NCBI GenBank assembly: GCA_029224185.1
Contig: CM055191.1
Location: 23,428,257 to 23,492,256 of the forward strand
DNA length: 64,000 nt
Reading direction: 5' to 3'
From: Karalla daura
Taxonomy: Eukaryota > Chordata > Actinopteri > Chaetodontiformes > Leiognathidae
Shown piece by piece: positions 1 through 11,800 of the stretch. The position numbers and the translations under genes are program-made. The notes below the pieces were generated by a model. That model saw only the letters and a list, made by a program, of their open reading frames with translations. It ran no database searches and was not told the DNA's origin. The stretch's first letter is position 1. Every line of letters starts with the position of its first letter.

Positions 1-529
1 CAGAAATCGGCATCAGGGATGATGCTGTCGAATCAACCCGAAGACGCCCCACGGTTCCACCTCCAGGACGCATTGACAAGTGTCAAACTCGATGGGGCGC
101 CCTCGCAGGCCGGCATGAGACGTGTTCATTTATCCGGCAGAAACAGCCCCTGCTCGGACACTATATGGAGATATGACGCTGTTAAACACATCAGGAGGAT
201 GAAATGAGACGTGGTCTCACAGCCGCAAGTTTCTTGGAAATCTTGTGATTGAATCCTGGGTTGCTGTTGCTTTCATAGTTTCGCTGTCTTGCACGGCTTC
301 GTTTTATCGACGGCGTGTTTTCATCGCTTCTGCTTTTCAATTTGTATTCCGTGAAGTGCATTGTATTCCTGCGCAAGGTGATAAACAGTAGAGCTGTATT
401 TATTGTCGCACTATGTTCTCTTCTGTCACACAGGCTGGATGTCTCCGAACAAACGCATCCACACCAAATAAATGTATTACTATGATTTATTATCTGAAAA
501 AGAAGCATCCTTGAAGTGCGGCGGCTCTG

Positions 530-661
530 CTGGCCCGGCCTGACCTGAGCGGAGAACACTGCAGCTCTGTGGACTAAGCAGCGGCAGCATCGGAGGCTCA
601 CAGTGACAGTGACTTTAGCGGGGAGGACAGAGAGGGCCCTAGTCTGGACCACGGCCTGGAG
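530..661 (+). other. Possible non-coding exon with strong splice donor
   Basis: A GC-richer stretch ends CCTGGAG|GTAAGG, close to the ideal donor. No long frame and no clear acceptor are present, so it could be a 5' UTR exon or chance. The start shown is approximate. Confidence 0.2.
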
Positions 662-1825
662 GTAAGGAGCAGCTCTCCTCTCTGTCCTGTACCCAAGCGA
701 AGTGGATGGCATTACATCAGAGTTGAGCCTCTGCACACTCCGCTCCTTCTACTGACATCCCAGCCAAAACAGTCATCATTTACTCAGCTGAAATCTCCTG
801 TATCTCTCTCTCTCACACACACACACTCCTGAAACTGAGGTCCTGTTTCTGCACGTCTAACAGTTGAGGCAGTGACCGCTTTTACTGTTAAAACTGCCTT
901 TTTGCTCTCAATTTGTCGATACTAACATGTCTTTTCGTTAATACCTACGTCGGTGAGAATCCACTAAACAATTTAGAGCCAAGACAGAGTGCTCCCCCTC
1001 CCCCTCCTGGCAGAAATATTTCCAGGAAGTGAGAACACTGCCGAAAGTGTGTGCAAGAATCTGGAGCTGATTCTGACAGCATATCCCAGAGTGTTAGTGT
1101 GAGGAAACAGCTGTAGCGCTGTCTTATCAGTCGGTGATAGAGCACTTCTGTCCTCTCTATCTCGTTCTCGTATGCAGCAAGCAGAACCAGTCCTCAAGCG
1201 TCTCTTTTGGAAGGCCAGGTTATGTCTCCATTGATTTTACACAACCACTGTATCTTCATGTAGATATTGAAGATCTGAGCCACGTCTGCACCCACTGTTC
1301 TGACACCTCGGAGCTGCCCTCCGCCCTCCGATCCACAGGCCAGTCTGCATCTCCTCGGGAGCCGCTGCAGATGAATTGCCTGGCTCAAGGGCACCTCAAC
1401 GGCAGGAATCTTACTGTGCTGTTCATTTACTCCCGCCTCTGTGATTAACTTGTGTAGAACCCAGCACAGAGGCCCACCTTTCGGCGTCGACAGCGGGGAC
1501 AAAAAAGGGCAGAGAGGAAACGAGTTTTGATTTTTTTTACCACTGATCGTGTTACTTCAAAATTAGAGCCCCGAAATGGCGGAGAGGTGGAGGAGCAAAA
1601 CCACCTCTTCAAGGTCGAGCCTGGCTTTTTAATCCACCGTGATCTAATTTAGGAGTCAAGGCTCCACATAACCCATGACTCCTGGTCCCCCCAACCCCCA
1701 GGTAGAATAATAATAACGATATACTGAAGAGGTTTTGGGATGCATCACAGTTTTCTTCCACTCCATCTGCTGATTGTGGGGTTCTCGCCTCTGGAACACA
1801 CCCTCAAAAACTGCCAGCTCCCTCC

Positions 1826-1858
1826 CAATTCCCGGTCACAACCAGTGACCGGGAATTG
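1826..1858. repeat. Perfect 14-bp inverted repeat, 5-nt loop
   Basis: CAATTCCCGGTCAC at 1826-1839 is the exact reverse complement of 1845-1858, with loop AACCA. It would form a stable hairpin. Confidence 0.95.
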
Positions 1859-2242
1859 ACAGGATACAGGTGAAAACCTGGACGCAGCACGTGGTGAATC
1901 CCATCCCACTGGTTCCAGGTGGGTCGACGCCGACACCAGCATCATAAACATTAAAAGTGCTTTGTTAAAGCATCTGTGCAGCAGGGCGAGAGCCCTCGAT
2001 CGATGCTCAGATTTGTTGATTTAGATAGGAGGGGAGCTGGCCAATAGGGGACGAGCACCAGCTCAGCAGATTAAAAAAAAAAGAAAGTCAGAAGAGCCAA
2101 TCTTTGTCCTCCCCAATCAATCGACACAAACTCACTTCTGCCCATCTCTCTTCTTTTTTTTCACAGGCAGCACGCAAAGATTGGCCCTCCACGCATGCCG
2201 CTTCACAGGGCTCCGAACCCTGCCACCATGCCAAGATGCATT

Positions 2243-2278
2243 CTGTGTGTGTGTGTGTGAGAGAGAGAGACAGAGAGA
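2243..2278. repeat. (TG)n(GA)n compound microsatellite
   Basis: Eight TG units run directly into GA units, with one interruption. Confidence 0.85.
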
Positions 2279-2660
2279 TGCATAGAGAAAGTCGTGGGAT
2301 GTATGAAAGAGGGGGGGGAAAGGAGGAGAGAAAGAGACGTCGGCTGCAGCCTGACAGCCTGCACCGGTGTCCAGGGTGATTTACACGGGGCCACTTGAGC
2401 AACGCAGCATTCACGGGTGAAAACAGATCATGATACACCAGCCATAATCTGAGTGTTGGATTAACTACATGCCCAATTACTGCCACCCCCCACTGTCACC
2501 CATTGCAGCAAGAAAAGAGACGGCTCCATTCGTCATACACAGATAATTAAGCAGAAGCTATTATGTGGGATAATCAATTAATTACCCCAGTCATTTTTTC
2601 CTAGTCCAACTGATCTAATGTGAATTTGAAGCAGCTCTTACTATCAGTGAATGATAAAAA

Positions 2661-2672
2661 GGGGGGGGGGGG
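2661..2672. repeat. G12 homopolymer
   Basis: Twelve consecutive G on the plus strand. Confidence 0.95.
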
Positions 2673-3404
2673 TACTTCATTCTAGGCTGTTGGTCAGTCA
2701 CAGTAATTTGAACTTTTGGGATTTTTTTTCTCTTAATCCGTCAAACATTACTGAAAGTCAAAAAATGGGATGAATGTAGGGTTGCAAGAAATGAATAACG
2801 ACCATCGTTAACGTTCAAGCTGCAGATGAATTAATTATGTATTTATGATTCGACGTTCTTTCGCCCAGCGTACTACACACGGAGGTCAAGCGGAGTGAGC
2901 AGCTGTCGAACAACTTGCTTGGATTTTCCAGGTCGTCGCCGGTACAAAATGATTCTATCGCCCCGCGAAACAAAAGTTTGACCCTAGAGTGCCGTCTTCG
3001 AAAAGCAAAAAAAAAACTCGACTACAATCGTGACCGCATCTGCAAAAAGTGTGAGTAACCCGAATTGCGCAATCGAGTTCTCGAATAAGAGAAAAGGAGA
3101 AGGGATAAAAAATGCGAGGTAGAAGAAACTGAGTCACTGTGGCTTTTCCATGTCTGGCAAGGAAGGGCTGCAGCTGCAGCAGCAACGGTGCGTGTGTGCA
3201 GCCTCCCGCTGCAGCTGCTGCAGCTGTGGACACACTTCCCAACTCCGGTTTGGCACAAAGAGCTGCACAGCCCTGCGCTGGAAATACGAGGGAGACACTC
3301 ACCGATACTTCTGAAACTCTCCGACAAAGTTCTCCTCAACTTTTTCATTTTGCCGATCTTCTGGGCGGGCTGGGAGGCTGGCATCAGGTCGCACATTGTC
3401 CTCT

Positions 3405-3502
3405 GGAGCCTGGAGGCTGGAAACCGGAGCCTGGAGTCTGGGAGCTGGAGGCTGGAGGCTGGAGCCTGGATCCTCGAGCCTGGATCCTGGAGGCTGGAGC
3501 CT
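3405..3502. repeat. Heptamer minisatellite, 14 units
   Basis: Ninety-eight bases divide exactly into fourteen 7-mers. The main forms are GGAGCCT and GGAGGCT, with variants GGATCCT, GGAGTCT, GGAAACC, GGGAGCT and CGAGCCT. Three units make 21 nt, so all frames stay open. This explains the overlapping open frames in this area. Confidence 0.95.
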
Positions 3503-3749
3503 GGCGCAGACTGTGCGCTTCGCTTCTCTTGCGCTGCGGGCGCTGCTGCAGCCTGGAGCCGAAGCCTCCTCTCTTCGCTCAGCAACTAGTGCTGGAGCAA
3601 ATGTCTTCTTGAGATTTTTTTCCCCCCCTAAAGAATCCCACTACATTTCCAAAGACACAACAACGAAAAGAAAGAAAAAAAAAGTCCCCGTGAAGCAGAA
3701 GTCAAACCGTGCGTAAATTCTTGCGCGGATGTGCCGGTGTCTGAGTCTG

Positions 3750-4078
3750 GTTTTGTGATTCTCCCAGGTCCGTTCCAGTGTCCGACGGAGACGTCTTCGG
3801 CTCGGACTTGTTTCTCTCGGCGGTCAGCCCCCGGTCGCTCCCTGCTCCACCGCAGTCTACATGTCAGTTTTAGGATCCTCTCTCTCTCTCCCTCTGCTTT
3901 CCAGCGCCGGACCCGCCCCGCGCGCGCCGATTGGAGGGCTTGCGGGGAGCCCCCGCTCCCATTGGCGCAGCGGGCTGTCAGTCGGGGTGTGCTACAGCAG
4001 GAGGAGGAGGAGGGGGGCCTGTGGTGAGAGCTGCAGTGGAGACTGCTGCCCTCTGTGAGACCCTGGCTCCGAGTGCAG
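3750..4078 (+). promoter_or_regulatory. CpG-rich promoter and possible first exon
   Basis: A GC box (CCCGCCCC, near 3909-3916) and two reversed CCAAT boxes (GATTGGAG near 3930, CATTGGCG near 3960) precede a purine-rich stretch ending GTGCAG|GTCAGC, a donor at 4079-4080. The spacing fits a TATA-less promoter with transcription starting near 4000-4040 on the plus strand and a short untranslated exon. The promoter character is inferred from these motifs; which gene it serves is unknown. Confidence 0.4.
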
Positions 4079-4719
4079 GTCAGCCTCAGCAACATCCCTC
4101 TGCTATCACTATCACTACCGCACTATTTCAAGAATTAAGCCCATGCAAATGTCTGGAATCGCGCGTTTCACCAACACGTGACGTGATCATGTGAATGTGA
4201 TATTTGAAGCACCACTGAATTCGATGCATAACTTGTCTTCTATTGATTTTTTTTGTGTGTGAAAACAATATGAATACCCTGCAGGGCTGTAGCCATTTCC
4301 GTCTCAGTAGATACATTTTCTCAATTAATTTACAACACCATACAAGGATTAAAAAAATGGCTCCGGGATTAGAGCTATCAAAACAGGCATCAATATTCTG
4401 AATCCTGTAGCATCCATGTGAGCTTGCTCAGGCTATTGTGCTCCCGCCCTGCATCTTCATGTGCTTCATGTGCCTGGCATTTCCAGTTTGATCATGTCTG
4501 TGCTGCAGTCACATGAGTAATTCAGAGGCATCGCGGGGACAAACGGTGGATCTGTGTGCATGCACCTGGCCATCGCTCAGTGCTGAATGTGGACGTGGCT
4601 ACTGCTCACTGAATGTACTGTTTGTCAGTTGTATGGATGAGAAAGTGTAGGCAACCAAATGCGATGGACTAATCTGAAATCATTTGTACGATACAGCATC
4701 ATCATTTTTGGTAACGCAG

Positions 4720-4764
4720 CAGAGAATGAAGAGTTGCTATGGTGCTCTGCAGCACGGCAGTGAG
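4720..4764 (+). other. Possible small exon with ideal donor
   Basis: An acceptor-like TTTTTGGTAACGCAG precedes 45 nt ending GTGAG|GTAAGT, a perfect donor. From the ATG at 4726 it reads MKSCYGALQHGSE, thirteen codons ending in phase 0. The frame is open upstream to an ATG at 4684, so it could also be a first coding exon. I do not recognise the peptide, and chance is quite possible. Confidence 0.2.
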
Positions 4765-6124
4765 GTAAGTGCACTTGACAGACGTCCCAGCCCAGGAAGC
4801 CTGTCAGAGAACCTGAGCACAGAGCTCCTCTGGGGCTCTGACGCACCCCTAGAGGCCGTTTGCGACTGCTGGAAGAGTCAACAAAAAGAGTGTCTTCTCT
4901 GCTTGAATTGAGTGAGCAGCTTTTCCTAATTCATTTTTGTCAACACTGACACCTTTGCATGTTTTACCCACAGTCCGTTAAGGATGCACAGAGCATTTAT
5001 TCATTGGGCATATATTCACTTCTTGCATGCAGGATTACAGTATGTAATTTTTGCTGTATTTATCCATATTTTGAGATGTCTGTTCTTGCATTTTGACTTT
5101 TTCAAATAGTTTCTAGCTCAGAGTTTCACGAAAGAGTCACATTTGAATACTTCAAATGCAAAATCAGAGACCGACTGCCCGGCATGTACACTTCAACCTG
5201 TCTGCGTGGCTAGCAAACTGGGTCAAAGCAAGTCACGTTTTTAAATACATCAGTTTCCTAATGCCTGAACAAAATGTGGCTCAGAAATGAAAAACTCTGT
5301 TCTCATGGTACAGAGTGTATTAATAGTTATGTATTAAGTGCAGTAATTGTGTCTTTTCCTCAGTGAAACATCAGATAAGCTAATAAAAACAACACGACTT
5401 AAAAAAAAAAGATTCCAACTCAATCTAAACGCCTGACTCAACCAGTGCTGTTGTTCATCTCAAGTCTCTTTTTTCCTTCTCGTGCCTTTTTCTTTCCCAC
5501 ACCCAGTGGCCTACAACCAATGAGCTGCCTGATCGCAGAAAGTTCTGCCCTCCATCTTGTCCGTTTGCACCATGGATGTGTATTATGGGTGTGTTGCATC
5601 TACTGGTACACATTCATAGCTTTCAGTCATGTGACTGTTTTGTTGCGGCCACCATCTTTAGGTCTTCACATTGCGGCATAGTGCTGCACTTTGGGGTAAC
5701 TACTGTCTGACTTACGTATGCCATAAGAACATCTTCACCACTGTGCTTATCAGAGGGGGCCTGCGGCTTGTCGGACCTTGTTTACATGGTAACAGTTGCT
5801 TGGATGTACTGACTGGACAACGCTCGTTTCAGGATGGGATTTTGTGAAAGGTCAATTGGGATACCCCTTCCACTGATGTAAACACACAAGATGATCTTGT
5901 GGGGAGGGCTAAAATGAACACACATTTTAATGGTTCTAGACATGGCTGCACATATCGATTATTTTAGTTAGCCGATTAATATAGCATGCGCGTTAACATA
6001 CAATCTTACGCCAGTTTTCACTACTGTACATCAGTGATTAAGGTTAGTGTATAACACAAACAGAGCACCTAGGGGGTGTCACTACAAACTGCAGCGCTGC
6101 GTGACAGTTCATACTGCACTAGTC

Positions 6125-6175
6125 CCATTAGCATTTAGCGTAATTAGCAGTTAGCGAACGCTAGATGCTAGCGTT
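6125..6175. repeat. Clustered TTAGC/GCTAG motifs
   Basis: TTAGC occurs repeatedly within about 50 bp. TAGCG (6152-6156) pairs with CGCTA (6159-6163). Similar GCTAA-rich tails occur in fish dispersed repeats. Confidence 0.5.
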
Positions 6176-7249
6176 TTGGGGTGCTCAGTATTCTGTTTTG
6201 AACAAAGTCCAAATGAAAAAACTCAGCCATTTTCAAACTCCAAACTCCAGCAATACACGTTTTAACAAGGAAAATGTAATTTTAAGGTGATGACACTTTA
6301 ATTAGAATAACTCGATTATAAATTATAATTAATTGAGCAGTTGATTTAGCCCAACTTCAGCTGAATCTATCGGTCCCCTTCCTCAAGTTTGTCTGGACCT
6401 TTCTCCTGAACAAAGCCGGCATACCGAAATGGTCACAGCTCATCCATGATGACTTGGTGTCTTCCCCGGATACACTTCATGTGGTCTCTTTCTGTCCTAC
6501 GGTTCTTGAATACCCTCACGTTTCAGTTCCGCCTCGCGTTTTGACACAACCCCGATCGATTGTAGAACGGTATAGTTGTGCACAGTCGCGAAAGCTTTTC
6601 ACACTCTGCCGCACCAAGTAGACTTCAGGCTTTCCAGGGAAAGCAGTGGTCCTCATGAAAGATCCCTCTGTGTCCAAGCGGCATTGCGCACTGCATCCTT
6701 AATGGTATCCTTTCACTGGCCGCTCACTGGGCTCATATATAGGTTCACAGGTTCTGCCTGCTGCCTATTTTGAAATGATTGACTTATGGAACTGTGGAAG
6801 AGGGCGATGAACTGAATGCAAAGCTCATGAACACACTGTAAAGTGATGGGAAAAAAAAAAACATCTACTTTTTCAGATGATTTTCAACGTGATTCTCAGA
6901 TTACGCCTGTGACTTGTTTGCAATTGCTGCGGCTCGCCACAGAAACTCCTTGCTTCGTTCCTAGCATCCCCTTTGTCGTCATCTGAGCCCGCTGCTCATA
7001 AGAGTGCAGCTTTTGTGTCGGAATAGATTTTCCAGAGCTTCGGTGGATTCCGCTCGACTGCACCATCTAGTGGTTGAGCCCCTGGCCCCGCTCCTCGGGC
7101 CCTACCCTCCACGCCAATCCTGCGAGTCACGTCGAAGAAACCAAAAGCCAGCGACGCTAGGAAACAAACAGCGTAAAATGAACCGACGCTGAAAAAAGAT
7201 GGGCATGGAGACCGGAGCACATTGTATGAACGTGCGCATATGTCTCCAC

Positions 7250-8576
7250 AAAACTTGCTATAGTTTTATATCATGCCTACTGCGTAAGTTGTGGCTTGGA
7301 GCAGTGTGAAAAGAGAAATATTTCCTAGAATTTTCAAGCATTTTCACACTGTTGGTTTGGCAGTTGCTCTCGAAAGGAGGCGAAATGGCAGAATCCACGA
7401 GGTCTCGGAGAAGGGTTTGAGGAAAAACCGAACGGCTTATCAGCATGATGAAATCAACGTTGAGAGACCGTAAGTTTTTGCTCCATTGTAAAGTTTAAAT
7501 GAAGTTTCTACATCCCTTGGGACATCTTCTAGACCCCACAATTAAGTAAAGGATATAAGCAGCCATATGGCTTGCGCTATGCTCCATCGCTCCCCATCCA
7601 GTTCATAAAACAAACACAACTCGCAAACAGGGCAGAGGAAGTATCCAGATCCTTTACTAGTCCACATCCAAAAATATCATGTAAAGCGACTAGTGTGAAT
7701 TGACATGTGTCATAATTACAGGTGCGCATTCATTGTTTTCATTAAACAATTCCGGCTAAACATGATTCAAATTCCGTTCGACAATTTGACAATCACAAGA
7801 TGACTTCAGACAAAATGTATCTATAAAAAAAAAAAAGCTTCATTCCGGAGGCGTAAAAGAACGTGTCCTGGCGTGGATTGGTATCGATTTCTTCACGAAT
7901 TGTGAAAGAAAGGGAAACACGACAGAGAAAGAAAGGGAAACACGCGAAGAAGGGGAAGAGTCGCTCCCACACAGCGTTACTGCACGTCTTCCATGAAAAC
8001 GTGCCTGGGTTGGACGCTCGCCCGTTTCGTCCACGCCGAGTGCAAAAACCAAGTCACCGCGTAATGATTCGACGATGCTTCGTGAGGAGGCGCTGCAAAG
8101 AGACGGCGACGTTGTAGAGGAGGGGAAAGAAAAAACTTCCGCAGCGAAAAGTAGTGAGTGAGTAGTGAGAAAAGAGCAACAATCGAGGGTACGGATAAAC
8201 AAAACCATCGTTAAAAGGTCACGTGTCGGGACACATCAGCAGTGGTCTACAATCATTCCGCGTTGATACTGTATGTACAAAGTGCAAAGCCTACAATACT
8301 TAAAAAGTGACGCTTGTGATGAAACCTCCAAGACTACAGCGATAACATAGCCGGACATTTCAAAACAATCGTCGACATCCTCCACGCGCAATCCCTATAA
8401 AAAAATCAGAAGGCAAAAAGATTTTTTTTTTTTTTGTGGAGTTTTCTTGTCTCCGCATGATAAGAGTGGAGGGTGATTTTCAGTTTGAGAGGCCTTTGCG
8501 GCGAGCAAGCATCGCCGCAAGTGCAAAGTGAGGAGGAGGAGGAGGGGCGTGGATGTGGTCCTCCAGCACAGCCGCT
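7250..8576 (-). other. pttg1ip: Probable 3' UTR of pttg1ip, end uncertain
   Basis: On the sense strand the sequence after the stop continues without a canonical AATAAA down to about 6.3 kb. The nearest candidate is a variant TATAAA (plus-strand TTTATA, 7265-7270) followed by a GT-rich stretch. ATTAAA near 6296-6301 is an alternative. The far end is therefore a guess. Confidence 0.3.
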
Positions 8577-8626
8577 TTACTCGTTCTCGAACTTGCTGTA
8601 GGGGTGGTCGGCGTCACCGATCAGAC
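8577..8626 (-). CDS. pttg1ip: pttg1ip exon 7 (C-terminus and stop)
   Basis: This is the last coding exon, 50 nt, giving G-LIGDADHPYSKFENE and TAA at 8579-8577. YSKF matches the position of the tyrosine sorting signal of the mammalian protein. The acceptor is GCGCAG. A long GT/CA repeat lies about 60 nt upstream in intron 6. Confidence 0.95.
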
Positions 8627-8680
8627 CTGCGCGGGACACAGAGAGAAAGCAGTGAGACTGACTGGAGACACAGACAGAGG

Positions 8681-8763
<83 letters not shown>

Positions 8764-8842
8764 GTGTGGGTGGGTGGAGGGGGGGTCATGTTCCTTTGCT
8801 CTGATTGCCGATAGAGAGAGAGATAGAGAGAGATAGAGATAG

Positions 8843-8883
<41 letters not shown>

Positions 8884-11800
8884 CCATAAATATACCACCA
8901 TAATATACCACCATATATATATATATATGGTATATATATATATTGATTGTCAGCCTGTTAAGACCATATATATATATATATTTCGATTGTCAGCCTATTT
9001 TAAGACGTCTCTTCGTTTGCTCTGGGGGCAGAGTCTTGCACCGCCCCCTTGTGCTTGGGAGGAACATTACAGGAGGTGGCGCAGAACCACGCTGGAGGTT
9101 CGGACGCTGGCGCGGAGGCACAGTGGGGCCCTTTGGCGAACAATCGCTCCCATAAAACCTGTGCTTTTCCAAAGGCCACGCCTCATATTTAACGCGTACG
9201 TTTGGGGTCGAGAAAAAAAAACAAAAAACAAAAAAAAGAGCCAAGCCCGTGACTTGGTGACCCCGATGTCATCGTTGGGGCATGTCCCCGGACTCGACAG
9301 TGCTCATACATTCACGTGTTGTTAACGTCGCGCTCCTACCAAGAGCGGGAATTACCCATGAGCCCTTCCAGGGGTCACCGAGGTCACAGAAGTCTGACGA
9401 GGCTCGCGTCTCGGCCCTCAAAAAAAAAAAAAAAAACGGTTCTAAATTTACGGCTCACGTGCCCCAACCGACGCCAACCCGAGGATGTGTCCCAGACCTC
9501 AGGCCGAAAAACTTTAAACAACTTCTTTTTTTTCTCCCCCCCCTCCCCGCACATGCCTTGGAATTCCCCCCCCCCCCCCCCCCCCCGGCACCTACGGAGC
9601 GAGCTCCGTTTCGGAGATCTCCGGGGGAAGAGGGGAAAAAAAAACCCCCAAAAATGCGACCGGAGGGCCAAGGAACCGGAGCGGATTTCGAACTGAGAGC
9701 AAACGCTGTAATGCAGCCTCCGACGTCACGTTTCGCACACACCGGGTGACCAGAGTGAGGACGAAAGTGCGTTCAAGTGGACCGAGGAGAGCCAAAGTTG
9801 GGGGTGGGGGGGGGGGGGGGGGGGGAGCTACAGGGAGGAACAGGCCCCCATCCATCACGCTGTCAGGTCGTCCAAACACGGGAACCGCAGAGCCTGACAT
9901 CTCACTCCCCTGATGCTGCATCCAGACACGAGGATAGGAGTCCCCCCCCCCCCCCCCCCCCCCTCCCACACACACACACACACACACACCCACATGAATA
10001 GCAGAAAACCAATGCCCCTTCATTTATCAAACCTCCGACGAAGGGCAAGCTTGAGACGCCCGGCCCACTCCCTATTTATTCCTACGGCTTGGAAGTGGTT
10101 CGTCTGTCAAAGAGACAGAGACGGACAGTGGAGCGGAGACACGGTGACATCACAGTGACATTTGGGCTCTTAAGGGTGTAGAGGGGACCTCCTCTTTTCT
10201 GTCTGCGGCCAGCCAGCCGGCCAAAGAGTGGGAGGCGGGCCCCGTCCGGCAACAGGGGGCGCAGCGCGCGTCCCACCTCCCATCGTCGGAGAGGCCGTAG
10301 ACGCGGTACGTACCGTACTTCCTGCGGATCTCCTCGTGCCTGGCTTTCCTTTCCACCGTCCTGTTGGGGAGAGAAGGGAGAGCATCGCAGTCAGTCTCCA
10401 CCCGCAGCTCGAGGGTCTGCGCCGCCCTGAAAGTACGGGCTTCAGGGCTGCGGCAGAAGCGACGCAGTCTGATGAACGGAACATGCCATAGGGAGTGAAG
10501 GAAGTGAATGCCCGGACCGGGAGGCAGAGCCGAGATGGCTCGAGAAGCTCCAGCTCCACAGAGCATCCTCCACCTCCCACTTCTACATCCCGACGCATCC
10601 GTTTACCCCTCTCTCTCTCTCTCTGCAAGAACGGGACAGACCATTCCGAACAGAGAATCAAACACCTAGGATTCAGACTACAAAGGAGGACTTGTTGACT
10701 TTTCTGCACGTTTGTGCATTGAAGAAAAAGGAGGAGGAGCTTTGACAGGTGCGTCCCTTGTTGTGAGACACGACGGGGCCGCATGTTGCAGGTTGGCAGC
10801 CGTTTGCGAAGTGCCGCCGTTAAACATTTATGCCACTGGTTGTTCCAGGCATTGTAGGAAAAAAAACAAGCGAAGTGGAACTAAATTTGACTGGACGGAC
10901 CTGTAAACAAAGCCCTGGCGTTGGAGGCCGCAGAAGCCAGCATCCGGTTTTGTGGGATCCCCTCGTTTCAAAGGGTTTTTGCCCTTGCCCCCCTTGATTA
11001 CCCTCTCAGTACATGTTGATTTGTTAGCAGACTGCTGCTTAACAGTCACATTTCAAGGATTCTAAAGCTGACAAGCTCAAGACTGCTTTGTTGTTGTTGT
11101 TGTCGTTGTCCCGTCTTTGCTCCAAGACAAATTGTTTTCCGTTTGGCTAAACGCGATCAGCCACTTGCGGCTCCGGAGGCCGGAAACGTTAGCTTGCGTG
11201 AAAGTCTGGGATTTGTTCGCAGACGGTTAACTCACTGAATGATTCCGTTCGATTGGCCCGTTCGCTCCGTTTAAACTGCCACGTGTCTCCGCAGCACGGA
11301 GAAAACCGAATTCTTCAGAGCGATGCTTCGCGACCGTGCCCGAGGAGCCTGGGCCCCCGATGAGGGCTCGGTCCAGCGGTCTACCCTCGGTGCCCTGAAC
11401 CGCGTCCATCTGGGTCACTGCACCGACCGCGACTTCCCAGATCTGATCGCGCTCGCTGCGGGAGATCCCCCCCCCCCCCCCCCCCCCCACCCCCCACCCC
11501 CAACCCTAGCACTGTGGAACGAGGGACTAACAGGCCGCCTCTTTGACGGCGGATGCTGCTATTCGTGAGCACGCTGCCACAGAGCAGCTGCTCGGCCCTG
11601 ACAATTCAACTGGCGTTTCGGGATGCGAGTAGACGGGCCAGTCGCCTCTTCCCGCCGGGACGTGAATCTGCCGGCGCCGCATGCGCGCGCACACACGCGC
11701 CAGTTGCTTGAATCCCGTGCACATAACGGCCCCTTTCGTTGGGGGACCGTGGGCTAATCTGTAGTAGGGAGTCCAGCGCATGTCCTGCCAGGGCTACCAG

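Larger units (their letters stand above)
1..3100. other. Non-coding flank, no defensible gene
   Basis: Open frames on both strands are short and unlike known proteins. The stretch includes a possible exon ending at 661, a perfect hairpin at 1826-1858, a short GT/GA repeat near 2243-2278 and a G12 run at 2661-2672. CpG content rises after about 2850. Confidence 0.5.
4080..7250. other. Non-coding stretch
   Basis: Apart from one possible small exon near 4720-4764 I see no gene. 5950-6350 is AT-rich with TTAGC-type repeated motifs around 6125-6175. 6350-6750 is more GC-rich and may be an old repeat. Confidence 0.45.

Noticed and set aside
191..736. 181-codon minus-strand open frame
   Set aside because: Composition unlike a folded protein, no family resemblance; the same length as pttg1ip is coincidence.
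3022..3612. Overlapping 130-190 codon frames on both strands
   Set aside because: They span the heptamer minisatellite and CpG-rich promoter-like DNA; no known protein similarity and no codon pattern.
8684..8883. Regular spacing suggesting a CRISPR-type array
   Set aside because: These are simple microsatellites with no spacers; the genome is a vertebrate's.
10170..10784. 204-codon minus-strand frame overlapping pttg1ip exon 6
   Set aside because: It reads exon 6 out of frame and intron around it; the spliced frame is clearly the real one.
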